From Clostridium thailandense (GTDB lineage Bacteria > Bacillota > Clostridia > Clostridiales > Clostridiaceae): a stretch of DNA of 45,703 nucleotides. Shown here one piece after another: positions 17,076-26,800 of the stretch. Numbering within the stretch: position 1 is the first letter of the stretch; each line of letters starts with the position of its first letter. Where the stretch lies: contig NZ_JAEEGC010000132.1 of NCBI RefSeq assembly GCF_019207025.1, positions 1 through 45,703 on the forward strand. The letters run 5' to 3'. Below the pieces are notes generated by a model. That model was not told the origin of the DNA. It ran no database searches and was given only the letters and a program-made list of their open reading frames with translations. The translations under genes and the position numbers were made by a program.

Positions 17076-18869
17076 ATGAGATGGGAAAAAATTGTAACTT
17101 TTATATTGTCGGGATTAATATTACTTCCAATTATAATTTGCCCTTTTGCAGTTTTGAAAAATCCTGATATTGAATTGGGGAGTAATTTGAAAACATTAAG
17201 AAATACAGTGGCTTATAACTATAAGGATGCAGATAGAGATTTAAATGATTTTAAGTCTATGGTTGAAAGCAGTAATGTGAAATCTGTAAATTATAATGAA
17301 ACAGATTCTGTGCTTGAGGCTGAGGATAAAACAGGTAAGATATTTACTTTTCAGAATCCGAAAAATCCTCAATTTAGACAATATTTAATGGAACATAAAG
17401 TTACAATTAAAGAATCATCTAGTCTTTACTCTAAAATATTGAATACGATTCTATTTAGTATGCTAATATTTTTTGTAATTATGTTGATAGCTAGATATAG
17501 GAAAAGAGAAGCTTTGCCGGCTGGATTCAGAGGGGAAACTTCAGAAGATTTTAATGAGTCTAAGGATATTGATGTAAGATTTAGCGATGTAGCAGGAAAT
17601 GCAGAAGCAAAAGATAATATGCAGGATATAATTGAATTTTTAAAGGATCCAGATAAATTTAAGAAATTTGGAGTGAAAATTCCTAAAGGAATAATATTAT
17701 ATGGCCCTCCAGGAACAGGAAAAACTCTTTTGGCAAAAGCTTTAGCAGGAGAGGCAGGAGCAGCGTTTATTGCAACTAGTGGATCTAATTTTGTTGAAAA
17801 GTATGTCGGAGTTGGAGCATCTAGAATAAGAAAGTTATTTGGAGAAGCTAGAAAAAAAGCACCAGCCATAATATTTATCGATGAAATAGATGCAGTTGGA
17901 GGAAAAAGAGGAGCAGAAGGTTCAGGAAATAGTGAAGATGCAAAGACACTAAATCAATTGCTAGTGGAGATGGACGGATTTAAAGATGATGAAAACATTA
18001 TAGTAGTAGCTGCTACAAATAGACTTGATATGTTAGATGATGCACTAATTCGTGCAGGCAGATTTGACAGACATGTAATGGTTGGTCTCCCAGATTTAAA
18101 TTCAAGATATGAAATATTGAAGGTTCATGCTAAAAACAAACCATTATCAGAAGAAGTTGATTTATTCCAAGTTGCTAAGCAAACAGTTTATATGAGTGGA
18201 GCAGATCTATCAGGGGTAATGAATGAAGCTGCCATATATGCTATTAAAGAGGATAACTTGAAAATAACCCTAAAACACATAGATAAGGCTATAAATAAAA
18301 TTGTAGCTGGAGACGAAAAGAAAGATAGATCTAATATATCTGATTTAGAGAAAAAAATAACAGCTTATCATGAAGCCGGACACACTGTTATAGCGAAGTT
18401 ATTAAATAAGGAAAGTGTGCCAAAGGTTTCTATAATTCCTACAACAAAAGGAGCTGCAGGATATACACTAATAAACCCAAATGAAAAAATGTTTCAGACT
18501 AAAACGGAAATTTTAAACAAAATTAGTGGTTTATTAGGTGGGAGAGCCGCAGAAGAAATTATATTTGGAAAGCAAAATATTACTGGAGGAGCATCAAATG
18601 ATCTTCAAAGGGCAACTAAAATGGCTTTAACGCTTATAACAAAATATGGAATGAGTGAAAAACTTGGACTTGTAAGTTTTGATGACAGAGAAATTTCTCT
18701 CCAAAACGAATTGATTTTAAATGAGACTAAACAAATTTTAGATAAAATTTATAAAAAAACTTTAGATTATATATTGTTAAACAAAGACAAATTGGAGGCT
18801 GTTGCTCAAAGCTTGTTGAATAGTGAAATAATAAATGAAAATGAGCTTGATATACTTCTAGCAATTTAA
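17076..18869 (+). CDS. ftsH: FtsH-type membrane AAA+ zinc protease (divergent paralogue)
   Basis: A 597-residue membrane protease. Membrane helices lie at about 6-27 and 125-145, with a short extracytoplasmic domain between them. The AAA+ module has Walker A GPPGTGKT at 210-217, Walker B IIFIDEIDAVGG and an SRH region RAGRFDRH. The M41 peptidase has HEAGH at 432-436. It lacks the long C-terminal tail of many housekeeping FtsH proteins, and its SRH (ATNRLDMLDDALIRAGR) departs from the usual ATNRPDxLDPALLRPGR, so it may be an accessory copy. ATG 17076 has AAGGAGAG 9 nt upstream; TTG 17070 is too close to that site. Monocistronic. Confidence 0.88.
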   Translation: MRWEKIVTFILSGLILLPIIICPFAVLKNPDIELGSNLKTLRNTVAYNYKDADRDLNDFKSMVESSNVKSVNYNETDSVLEAEDKTGKIFTFQNPKNPQFRQYLMEHKVTIKESSSLYSKILNTILFSMLIFFVIMLIARYRKREALPAGFRGETSEDFNESKDIDVRFSDVAGNAEAKDNMQDIIEFLKDPDKFKKFGVKIPKGIILYGPPGTGKTLLAKALAGEAGAAFIATSGSNFVEKYVGVGASRIRKLFGEARKKAPAIIFIDEIDAVGGKRGAEGSGNSEDAKTLNQLLVEMDGFKDDENIIVVAATNRLDMLDDALIRAGRFDRHVMVGLPDLNSRYEILKVHAKNKPLSEEVDLFQVAKQTVYMSGADLSGVMNEAAIYAIKEDNLKITLKHIDKAINKIVAGDEKKDRSNISDLEKKITAYHEAGHTVIAKLLNKESVPKVSIIPTTKGAAGYTLINPNEKMFQTKTEILNKISGLLGGRAAEEIIFGKQNITGGASNDLQRATKMALTLITKYGMSEKLGLVSFDDREISLQNELILNETKQILDKIYKKTLDYILLNKDKLEAVAQSLLNSEIINENELDILLAI

Positions 18870-18885
18870 AAACCGAAATATGTAT

Positions 18886-18924
18886 AAAAGGTTGCTTATT
18901 GTGAAAAATAAGTGACCTTTTATG
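18886..18924 (+). terminator. Terminator after ftsH
   Basis: AAAAGGTTGCTTATT (18886-18900) pairs with 18907-18921 at 13 of 15 positions, followed by a short T-rich tail. From here to 19121 the sequence is AT-rich with no recognised gene. Confidence 0.65.
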
Positions 18925-19121
18925 TTATTCTTTAACAAAGCTATTCTGAGTCCCAGCATCAGAAGTAGTAAATATTAAATTCTTATGCAAATCCAATAAA
19001 TTCGTATGATTTATATCTTTTTAATAACTCCATGCAGTTCATTATATAGCGCTTTAATCTACGTAAATTTCATGCCTGGATAAAGATTATTGTTAAATAT
19101 TATTTTTTTGTTGATAATGTA

Positions 19122-19182
19122 TTGACAAATTGGAAAAAAAGGTTTATTCTTAAACTATACCAAGCAGGTATAGTTTAAGAAT
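19122..19182 (+). promoter_or_regulatory. CO dehydrogenase promoter overlapped by a perfect inverted-repeat operator
   Basis: TTGACA (19122-19127), exactly 17 nt, then TATTCT (19145-19150) form a near-consensus sigma-A promoter. A perfect 16-bp inverted repeat, ATTCTTAAACTATACC at 19146-19161 and its complement at 19167-19182 with 5 nt between, starts within the -10 and covers the transcription start. This position is typical of a repressor operator. The cognate regulator is not in the window. Confidence 0.75.
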
Positions 19183-19263
19183 TATATTAAATAAGATTAT
19201 TAAAATACCCTAATTTTAAATAAAAAAATTAAAATAAGTAATTATTAACGATTAATTTGTGAG

Positions 19264-19297
19264 CGGGAGCAAACAGGGTTAATTACCCGTGTTTCCG
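19264..19297 (+). other. Structured leader hairpin before cooS
   Basis: CGG, AAACA and GGG (19264-19278) pair with CCC, TGTTT and CCG (19286-19297), interrupted by a 4-nt bulge on the left and one G on the right, around the loop TTAATTA. The hairpin ends 4 nt before the AAAAGGAGG ribosome site. It is much richer in G and C than its surroundings. It does not match any riboswitch consensus I can recall. Confidence 0.5.
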
Positions 19298-19317
19298 ACT
19301 AAAAGGAGGAATTTATT

Positions 19318-21204
19318 GTGTCAATGTGTGGAAACTGTACAACTTGTCAATCAGCAGATAAGGTTTTGGAAGGATTTATAGACTCTATGGATATGGAAAC
19401 TTCTCATCATAGAGTAGAAAGCCAAAAGGTAAAATGTGGATTTGGACAACAGGGTGTATGTTGTAGATTATGTGCAAATGGACCCTGTAGAATAACGCCA
19501 AAATCACCAAGAGGAATATGTGGAGCTAATGCAGACACAATAGTAGCTAGAAATTTCTTAAGAGCTGTAGCTTCAGGGTCAGCATGTTATTTGCACATAG
19601 TTGAAAATACAGCAAGAAATTTGAAAGCAATAGGAGAAACAAAAGGAACAATTAAAGGATTTAATGCTTTAAACAAAGTAGCTCAAATTTTCGGAATAGA
19701 AGAAGCAGATAATCATAAGAAAGCAATAATGATAGCAGACAAAGTACTTAGCGACTTATATAAGCCTAGATTTGAAAAAATGGAAATAGTAGAAAAACTT
19801 GCATATAAACCTAGAGTAGAAAACTGGAAGAAGCTTAATATAATGCCAGGAGGAGCTAAATCAGAGGTTTTTGATGCTATAGTCAAAACTTCAACAAATC
19901 TAAATAGTGATCCAGTAGATATGTTATTAAATTGCTTAAATCTTGGAATATCTACAGGACTTTACGGACTAACTCTTACAAATTTATTAAATGATATTAT
20001 GCTTGGAGAACCTGCTATAAGAGCAGCAAAAGTAGGTTTTAAAGTTGTAGATACTGATTATATAAATATTATGATTACTGGACACCAACATTCAACAATA
20101 TCACATCTTCAAGATATTTTAACAGATGAAAAAGTAGTAGAAAAAGCTAAAAAAGCTGGAGCTAAAGGCTTTAGACTTGTTGGATGTACTTGTGTAGGAC
20201 AGGACTTACAATTAAGAGGAGAGCATTATCAAGAAGTATTCTCAGGACATGCAGGCAATAACTTTACAAGTGAGGCGTTAATAGCTACTGGTGGAGTAGA
20301 TTTAATAGTTTCAGAATTTAATTGTACACTTCCAGGTATCGAACCTATCGCAGATGAATTTAAGGTTAAAATGATATGTTTAGATGATGTAGCTAAAAAA
20401 GCAAATGCTGAATATGTTGCATATTCTTTTGAAAAGAGAGAAGAAATAAGTAATTATGTAATAGATGAGGCTATTAAGAGTTATGGTGAAAGAAGAGGAA
20501 ATGTAAAGATAAATGTGCCACAAGACCATGGATACAATGATGTAATAACTGGAGTAAGTGAAGAGTCACTTAAAGCTTTCCTAGGGGGAACATGGAAACC
20601 ATTAGTAGACTTAATTGCAGCTGGAAAGATTAAAGGTGTAGCTGGAGTTGTAGGATGCTCTAATCTTACTGCTATGGGACATGATGTGTTCACAGTAGAG
20701 CTTACTAAAGAGCTTATAAAGAGAGATATAATTGTGCTTTCAGCTGGATGTTCAAGTGGCGGACTTGAAAATGTAGGGTTGATGTCACCAGCAGCAGCAG
20801 ATCTTGCTGGAGAAAACTTAAAAGAAGTATGTAAGAGCTTAGGAATTCCTCCAGTATTGAATTTTGGACCATGTCTAGCTATAGGAAGATTAGAATTAGT
20901 TGCTACAGAACTCGCAGAATACTTAGGAATAGATATACCACAGCTTCCACTTGTACTTTCTGCACCACAATGGCTAGAAGAGCAAGCTTTAGCTGATGGA
21001 GCTTTTGGATTAGCATTAGGACTCCCACTTCATCTTGCAATACCTCCATTTGTGACAGGAAGCAAAGTAGTTACAAAGGTGTTAACTGAAGATCTTGAAA
21101 CTTTAACTGGTGGAAAACTTGTTCTTGAAGATGATGTAGTAAAAGCAGCAGATAAGCTTGAAGAAATTGTACTTAATAAAAGACAAAAACTAGGCCTTAA
21201 ATAA
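19318..21204 (+). CDS. cooS: Anaerobic Ni-Fe carbon monoxide dehydrogenase, catalytic subunit
   Basis: The 628-residue enzyme oxidises CO to CO2 or the reverse at an Ni-Fe-S C-cluster. Cys40 and Cys48 match the D-cluster, and Cys49, Cys52, Cys57 and Cys68 the B-cluster. C-cluster ligands are visible in GHQHS, GCTCVGQ, EFNCTLPG, VGCSNL, AGCSSGG and FGPCLAIG. A further CxxCxxC lies at residues 4-10. Length fits monofunctional CooS rather than the acetyl-CoA synthase partner AcsA. GTG start with AGGAGG upstream. It heads an operon with a CooF-like ferredoxin and an FAD oxidoreductase, an arrangement known from carboxydotrophic clostridia, which would pass CO electrons to NAD(P). Confidence 0.95.
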   Translation: MSMCGNCTTCQSADKVLEGFIDSMDMETSHHRVESQKVKCGFGQQGVCCRLCANGPCRITPKSPRGICGANADTIVARNFLRAVASGSACYLHIVENTARNLKAIGETKGTIKGFNALNKVAQIFGIEEADNHKKAIMIADKVLSDLYKPRFEKMEIVEKLAYKPRVENWKKLNIMPGGAKSEVFDAIVKTSTNLNSDPVDMLLNCLNLGISTGLYGLTLTNLLNDIMLGEPAIRAAKVGFKVVDTDYINIMITGHQHSTISHLQDILTDEKVVEKAKKAGAKGFRLVGCTCVGQDLQLRGEHYQEVFSGHAGNNFTSEALIATGGVDLIVSEFNCTLPGIEPIADEFKVKMICLDDVAKKANAEYVAYSFEKREEISNYVIDEAIKSYGERRGNVKINVPQDHGYNDVITGVSEESLKAFLGGTWKPLVDLIAAGKIKGVAGVVGCSNLTAMGHDVFTVELTKELIKRDIIVLSAGCSSGGLENVGLMSPAAADLAGENLKEVCKSLGIPPVLNFGPCLAIGRLELVATELAEYLGIDIPQLPLVLSAPQWLEEQALADGAFGLALGLPLHLAIPPFVTGSKVVTKVLTEDLETLTGGKLVLEDDVVKAADKLEEIVLNKRQKLGLK

Positions 21205-21225
21205 TTTGATTGGTGGTGTGCTCCT

Positions 21226-21675
21226 ATGAAAAGAATCATGATAAATAAAGATTTGTGCAGCGCATGTTTAAATTGTTATATAGCATGCATGGCAGAGCAC
21301 AACGAAAGAGGAAAATCTATATATGATGTAGATCTTGAAGATATAGAAAATGAAGGAAGAAATTATATAACTTTAGATAAGGACGGAAAGCCAGTTCCAA
21401 TATTCTGTCGTCACTGTGATGAGCCTGAATGTGTTAATACCTGTATGAGTGGTGCTATGACTAAAGATAAAGATACAGGAATAGTTTCTTATGATAAAGA
21501 AAAATGTGCTTCATGTTTTATGTGTGTAATGTCTTGCCCATATGGAGTTTTGAAACCAGATACAAAAACTAAAAAGGTTGTAATTAAATGCGATTTATGT
21601 AATGGAAGAGAAATTCCTAGATGCGTAGAAAATTGTCCAACTGGTGCAATATACCTTGAGGAGGTGGATTGCTAA
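21226..21675 (+). CDS. cooF: CooF-like four-cluster ferredoxin
   Basis: A 149-residue iron-sulfur protein with four cysteine motifs for [4Fe-4S] clusters: CSACLNCYIAC, CRHCDEPECVNTC, CASCFMCVMSC and CDLCNGREIPRCVENC. This is the HycB/CooF/DmsB electron-transfer pattern. It sits 21 nt after cooS, and its stop overlaps the next ATG by one base (TAATG). The expected role is to carry electrons from the CO dehydrogenase B/D clusters to the oxidoreductase encoded downstream, or to other acceptors. Confidence 0.92.
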   Translation: MKRIMINKDLCSACLNCYIACMAEHNERGKSIYDVDLEDIENEGRNYITLDKDGKPVPIFCRHCDEPECVNTCMSGAMTKDKDTGIVSYDKEKCASCFMCVMSCPYGVLKPDTKTKKVVIKCDLCNGREIPRCVENCPTGAIYLEEVDC

Positions 21676-22904
21676 TGAGATATGTTATAATAGGGGCTAG
21701 TGCAGCAGGAATTAATGCCGCAAAAACCCTAAGAGAATTAGATGAAATGAGCGAAATTGTTATTATATCGAAAGATACTGATGTATATTCAAGATGTATG
21801 CTTCACCATGTCATTAGTGGAAATAGGAATTTAGAGACGATTGCTTTTGTTGATAAGGAATTTTTCTCTAAAAATAATATAAAATGGATAAAGGGTATTG
21901 AGGTTACGAATATAAATGCTAATGAGAAGCAAGTTATCTTGGAGGATAATAAAGTAGAAAAATATGATAAACTATTAATCGCAACTGGTGCCTCCTCATT
22001 TATTCCACCAGTTAAAAACTTAAGAGAAGCTAAAGGTGTATACTCCTTAAGAAATTATAATGATGTATTAAATATAGAAGAAGGAATAAAAAAATCAGAG
22101 AGAGCTGTGATATTAGGTGCAGGACTTGTAGGTATAGATGCAGCTGTAGCTCTTATGGAGAGAGGAATAAAAACTTCTATTGTAGAAATGGGAGATAGAA
22201 TACTTCCGCTTCAGTTAGATAAAAATGCAGCAAGCAGGTATCAAAAACTTTTTAGAAATAAAAAAGTAGATATATTTACAAAATTAAAACTTGAGGAAGT
22301 AGTTCTAAAAGAAGACGGTTCTATAGATAATGTAAGATTAAGCGATGGAATCGTAATAAAATGTGATATGCTAATAGTTGCCGCAGGAGTTAGACCTAAT
22401 GTAAGTTTTATAGAAAATGGAAGCATAAAAGTAGATAAAGGCATTGTAGTAGATAAATTCTGCAGAACCTCTGCAAAAGATATATATGCTGCTGGAGATG
22501 TTACCTTTACGGCTCCAATCTGGCCTATCGCTGTAAAACAGGGGATAGCAGCTGCATATAATATGATTGGAAAAGAAAAAGCTTTTGAAGATACCTTTGC
22601 ACTAAGAAATTCAATGAATTTCTTAGGATTAGAAACTGTGTCTTTAGGTGTAGTTGAAGCTCCTGATAATAGCTATGAAGTAGATGTTATTGAAACAGAG
22701 GATATTTATAAGAAAATAATTCATAAGGACGGAATATTATATGGAGCAATCCTCGTAGGAGATATATCTTACTGTGGAGTACTACATCAACTTATAAAGA
22801 ATAAAATAAATATATCTAATATAAACAAGAGTATATTTAAAATTGATTATTCAGATTTCTTCAGTATTAAGGAAGATGGACAATATAAATACGAAGTTGT
22901 GTAG
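21675..22904 (+). CDS. FAD/NAD(P)H-dependent oxidoreductase of the CO dehydrogenase operon
   Basis: A 409-residue pyridine-nucleotide-disulfide-type flavoprotein. An N-terminal FAD dinucleotide fold (GASAAGINAAKTL), a mid NAD(P) fold (VILGAGLVGIDAAVALMERG) and the second FAD contact DIYAAGDV are visible. It lacks the redox-active CxxxxC of lipoamide-type enzymes, matching NADH-rubredoxin/nitrite reductase-like members. ATG 21675 has GAGGTGG 7 nt upstream and overlaps the ferredoxin stop. With CooS and CooF it should reduce NAD(P) with CO electrons, or work in reverse. A terminator follows. Confidence 0.85.
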   Translation: MRYVIIGASAAGINAAKTLRELDEMSEIVIISKDTDVYSRCMLHHVISGNRNLETIAFVDKEFFSKNNIKWIKGIEVTNINANEKQVILEDNKVEKYDKLLIATGASSFIPPVKNLREAKGVYSLRNYNDVLNIEEGIKKSERAVILGAGLVGIDAAVALMERGIKTSIVEMGDRILPLQLDKNAASRYQKLFRNKKVDIFTKLKLEEVVLKEDGSIDNVRLSDGIVIKCDMLIVAAGVRPNVSFIENGSIKVDKGIVVDKFCRTSAKDIYAAGDVTFTAPIWPIAVKQGIAAAYNMIGKEKAFEDTFALRNSMNFLGLETVSLGVVEAPDNSYEVDVIETEDIYKKIIHKDGILYGAILVGDISYCGVLHQLIKNKINISNINKSIFKIDYSDFFSIKEDGQYKYEVV

Positions 22905-22911
22905 CCTTTTT

Positions 22912-22949
22912 AGGCCACTTATGTAATTAGGACATAAGTGGCCTTTTTA
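22912..22949 (+). terminator. Terminator of the cooS operon
   Basis: AGGCCACTTATGT (22912-22924) and its perfect complement (22932-22944) are followed by a T-run. Confidence 0.88.
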
Positions 22950-23014
22950 TGCAGAATTGTGAATCTATGAAAATAAAATTTTAAACTTTATTAATAATAG
23001 TTAATCGATATAAG

Positions 23015-23023
23015 TGGTATAAT
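23015..23023 (+). promoter_or_regulatory. Extended -10 promoter upstream of the CBS gene
   Basis: TGGTATAAT at 23015-23023 is a perfect extended -10 element. No clear -35 precedes it. Confidence 0.5.
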
Positions 23024-23073
23024 TTATTTATGGAGAACTATTTATATTGATTTAAGAGGAAGGCAGGTGAAAA

Positions 23074-23118
23074 ATGTTACTGGTGTATAAGTTAAGCAGT
23101 AACATTACAGTCATATGA
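23074..23118 (+). CDS. 14-codon leader ORF overlapping the CBS gene start
   Basis: ATG 23074 follows AGAGGAAGGCAGGTGA, a good ribosome site, and encodes 14 residues (MLLVYKLSSNITVI). Its TGA stop shares ATGA with the CBS-protein start at 23115. The ORF contains a 9-bp inverted repeat (23073-23081 with 23098-23106) whose loop holds GTATAAGTTAAG, the same 12 bases as the end of repeat copy B. It may be a translated leader for coupling, or a repeat remnant inserted between the ribosome site and the old start. Confidence 0.45.
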   Translation: MLLVYKLSSNITVI

Positions 23119-23543
23119 ATATAGCATTTTTTTTAACACCAAAAAAGGATATAGTATTCGAGAATTTAAATTCAACTATGAGGCAAGCTCTCGAAAGAAT
23201 GGAACATCACAGATATACAGCTATTCCTATTCTAGATGATAAAGGAAGGTACATAGGTACACTTACAGAAGGTGACTTATTATGGAAGCTTAAAAACACA
23301 TCTGGACTGGATTTGAAAAGTGCAAGCAAAATAAAATTAGATGAAATACCTAGAAGAATGGTGAATAAGCCTATTCATATAAATTCAAATATAGAGGACT
23401 TAATTTATACCTCTGTAAGTCAAAATTTTGTTCCAGTAGTAGATGATAATGATGTATTTATTGGAATAATAAAGAGAAGTGATATAATAAATCATTTCTA
23501 TAAAAAGTTTTTTGAAAGGCAATCAACAGCAGTAGTTTTGTAG
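23115..23543 (+). CDS. CBS-domain protein
   Basis: A 142-residue cytoplasmic protein with a pair of CBS motifs: TMRQALERMEHHRYTAIPILDDKGRYIGTLTEGDLLW and, later, NIEDLIYTSVSQNFVPVVDDNDVFIGIIKRSDIINHF. Such Bateman modules bind adenosyl nucleotides and act as energy or ligand sensors; the partner is unknown. The N-terminus MNIAFFLTPK is typical of small clostridial and bacillar members, which supports ATG 23115 even though it has no ribosome site of its own. Translation probably depends on the overlapping leader ORF. Confidence 0.8.
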   Translation: MNIAFFLTPKKDIVFENLNSTMRQALERMEHHRYTAIPILDDKGRYIGTLTEGDLLWKLKNTSGLDLKSASKIKLDEIPRRMVNKPIHINSNIEDLIYTSVSQNFVPVVDDNDVFIGIIKRSDIINHFYKKFFERQSTAVVL

Positions 23544-23577
23544 ATGTAAATTTTTTAAGTATTAAGTATATATATAT

Positions 23578-23626
23578 AGAAAAGGAGTTGTTTATAGGAA
23601 TATATTATAAACAACTTCTTTTCTGC
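23578..23626 (+). terminator. Terminator after the CBS gene
   Basis: AGAAAAGGAGTTGTTTATA (23578-23596) pairs with 23606-23624 except for one G-T wobble; the right arm ends in CTTCTTTTCT. Confidence 0.8.
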
Positions 23627-23720
23627 AGTGAACAAACTGAGCTGGGGTATGAGTTGTTTTAATGTTATTAACAAAAAATTAATAGTTTAGAAACGATTTA
23701 GTAACTAATTTGTAATTAGA

Positions 23721-23751
23721 TTGACACAAAAAAAAGATAAAATTATATGAT
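23721..23751 (+). promoter_or_regulatory. Probable promoter of the RND efflux operon
   Basis: TTGACA at 23721-23726 is followed 17-19 nt later by TATATG/TATGAT (23744-23751). About 120 nt of leader follow before the start codon. No regulator gene is adjacent. Confidence 0.5.
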
Positions 23752-23876
23752 ATGCATGGAATAATTTTCAAAATAAGTAAGAGGATTGAGTTGTTCAACG
23801 TAGAAATTTGTTGATTTTTTAATGTTTTTAATTTACCATAAGAAATATTAGAACAAAATATCAAGGAGGCTAAAAA

Positions 23877-26800
23877 ATGAGCATAACCGAAATATCAGTA
23901 AAAAGGCCTGCAGCTATAACTATGGTAATAGCTCTATTGGTTGGCTTAGGAATATTAGGCTATACAAATTTAGGAGCAGCATTACTGCCCTCTATGACTA
24001 TACCTGTTATTACAGTGTCAACATCATATAATGGTGCTAGTGCAGATGATATCAAGAAAGATGTTGTAAAACCCATGGAAGATGCCGTTGCAGGAATAAG
24101 TGGTATTGATACTATCACTTCTACATCTAGAGAGGGTGCTGGAACTGTTATAATTCAGTTTAAAGATGGTACGGATATGAATACCGCATTTCTAGATGTT
24201 CAAAAGGCAGTAGATAAGGCCAAAAGAAGTCTGCCGAGTGATGCAAGTGACCCTGTAATTAGTAAAATAGATACTGACGCTATGTCTGTTATGACCCTTG
24301 CTGTTTCAGGAACTGCTTCTTTTGACGAAATATATAATCAGGCAGATAAATTGAAAACAGAAATAGAAAAGGTTCCTGGTGTAGGACAGGTAACTCTTGG
24401 AGGAGCAGACAAAAAAGAATTAATAATAAAACTTGACAAAACTGCAGTTGAATACTATGGCATAACTATAAATTCCATATCAAATACACTAAAAAATTCT
24501 AATACTAATATGCCAGCAGGACAAATTAAACAGGATAAAATAGACAAGTCAATTAGGGTTATGGGTGAGTTCCAAAATATTGACGAAATAAAAAACGTAC
24601 TCATACCAACCGCTAATGGAGGAAAGGTACGTTTAGGGGAAATTTCTGATATTGCTTTAGAGCGTCCAGAAGCTACTTCAGAAACCAAACTAAATGGAAA
24701 AAAGACTATATCTATTGATATTCAAAAACAGAGTGATGCTAATGTGGTTGAAGTTGTAAACAACATAAAAGATAGAATGAACACATTGCAAAAAAGCATT
24801 CCTAAAAATATGAACATAATAGTAGCTAGTGATACTACTACATTTATAAAGGATTCCTTAAGTGGAATAAAACATAGCCTTGTAGAAGGTGTTATAACAA
24901 CAGCAATAGTATTGTTATTCTTTCTTAAGAGTTGGCGTTCTTCCTTGGTAGTTCTAATTGCTATACCTACATCACTTATCTCTACATTCTTTATGATGTA
25001 TGAATTAAAGTTCACGTTAAATATGATGAGTTTGATGGCGCTATCTTTATGTATAGGTATACTGGTAGATGACTCGATAGTTGTACTAGAGAATATACAA
25101 AGACATTTAGCTCAAGGAAAGAACCCTATAAGAGCTGCTATTGAAGGAAGAAAAGAAATTGGAATGGCAGCAGTTGCAATTACCTTATGTGACGTAGTTG
25201 TATTTTTACCAATTGCTTTTATGTCAGGTGTTATAGGACAATACTTTAAACAGTTTGGTTTAACTATAGTTTTTGCAACATTGTTTTCATTATTTGTATC
25301 CTTTACTATTACGCCTATGCTTGCTTCTCGATTGGTTAGACACAATGCTGGAGAGAAGGTAGCTAGTGTAAAAAGAAGCCTGTTTGGGAAAATTGGCATT
25401 AAAATTAATAAATTTATGGAAAATACTACTGGACTTTATAAAAGGTTTCTTATTTGGTCACTAGATAATAGATGGAAGGTAATAACCGGTTTGATTGCTT
25501 GTATTGTAGCAAGTGTTGCTTTAGTTCCATTAGGATTTATAGGTACAGAATTTATGTCAAATTCGGACCAAAGCACTTTTTCTATTTCTATGACACTTAC
25601 TCCAGGGACAAACTTAAAACAAACAGATGAAAAAGCTGTACAAGTTGATAGCTATTTAAAAACTTTTAAAGAGGTTAAGTATTACTATACACAAGTAAGT
25701 GATGCTTCAGTAAGGATTAACGTTACGTTAGTTCCTAAAAATGAACGTAAGAAGAGCCAAACTCAACTAGCTTCGCAGGTGCGTAGTTGGGGAAAGAAGC
25801 AGCTTACTGGTGTAAACTTTTCAGTATCTGAATCCCAAATGGGCGGCGGCGGTGGCGGTGGCGGCTCAAGCTCTGCTATAAATATAAAAATATCTGGTGA
25901 TAATGCTGATACATTAAAAGATTTAGCTAAAAAGGTTGAAGATGAAGTTAAGTCTGTTAAAGGAACAGTGGACGTAACTAATTCATTAGATGCAAATGAT
26001 AGTGAACTTAGAGTGAAAATTGACAGACTTGCAGCAGCACAGTATGGAGTTGCTGTTTCAGATATAGCTTCAGCGCTTAGAACAGGCATACAGGGTTCAT
26101 CAGCAGGTACATATAGAGGCGATGATGATGAATATGATATGACTTTAAAATTTATGGATGGACAAATTAAAAGTGCATCCGATGTTGGTGCTATAAAGTT
26201 ACAAAACTCTTCGGCACAACAAATTTCCTTAAATCAAGTTGCATCAATAACAGAGGCTGATAGTCCTAAGTCCATAAGAAGAGAAAATAGACAAGATGTA
26301 GTTACAGTATCTGCCAGCCTTGAGGGAAGAGACCTGGGAAGCGTTAATACAGATATTAAAAATAAAATTTCATCAATGTCTATTCCTATGGGATATACAG
26401 TATCTTATGGCGGAAGCCAAAAGCAAATGGGAGATGCCTTTGGCAGTTTAGCAAAAGCCATAATTGCATCTATAGTTCTCGTATATATGATACTCGTAGT
26501 GCTATATGAATCATTCCTCACTCCACTAGTAAGAATGCTCGCATTACCTTGTGCCGTAATAGGAGCTTTAGGAATTTTAGCGCTAACTCATAACAGTTTA
26601 AATATGATGTCCTTAATAGGATTTATAATGCTGGATGGATTGGCGTCCAAAAATGGTACACTGTTAATTGATTATACTAATACTCTTATGAAACAAGGCA
26701 TGAATTTAAGAGAAGCTCTTATAGCTGCTGGAACGACTAGATTAAGACCAATTATTATGACTTCTTTAACAATGATTGTTGGAATGCTGCCATCAGCATT

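Noticed and set aside
16952..17167. 71-codon open frame upstream of ftsH
   Set aside because: It overlaps the ftsH start in another frame, has no ribosome site and encodes no recognisable domain.
19264..19297. Known riboswitch class for the cooS leader
   Set aside because: The helix order and loop do not match the Moco, NiCo, fluoride, preQ1 or THF consensus patterns as I remember them; left as an unassigned hairpin.
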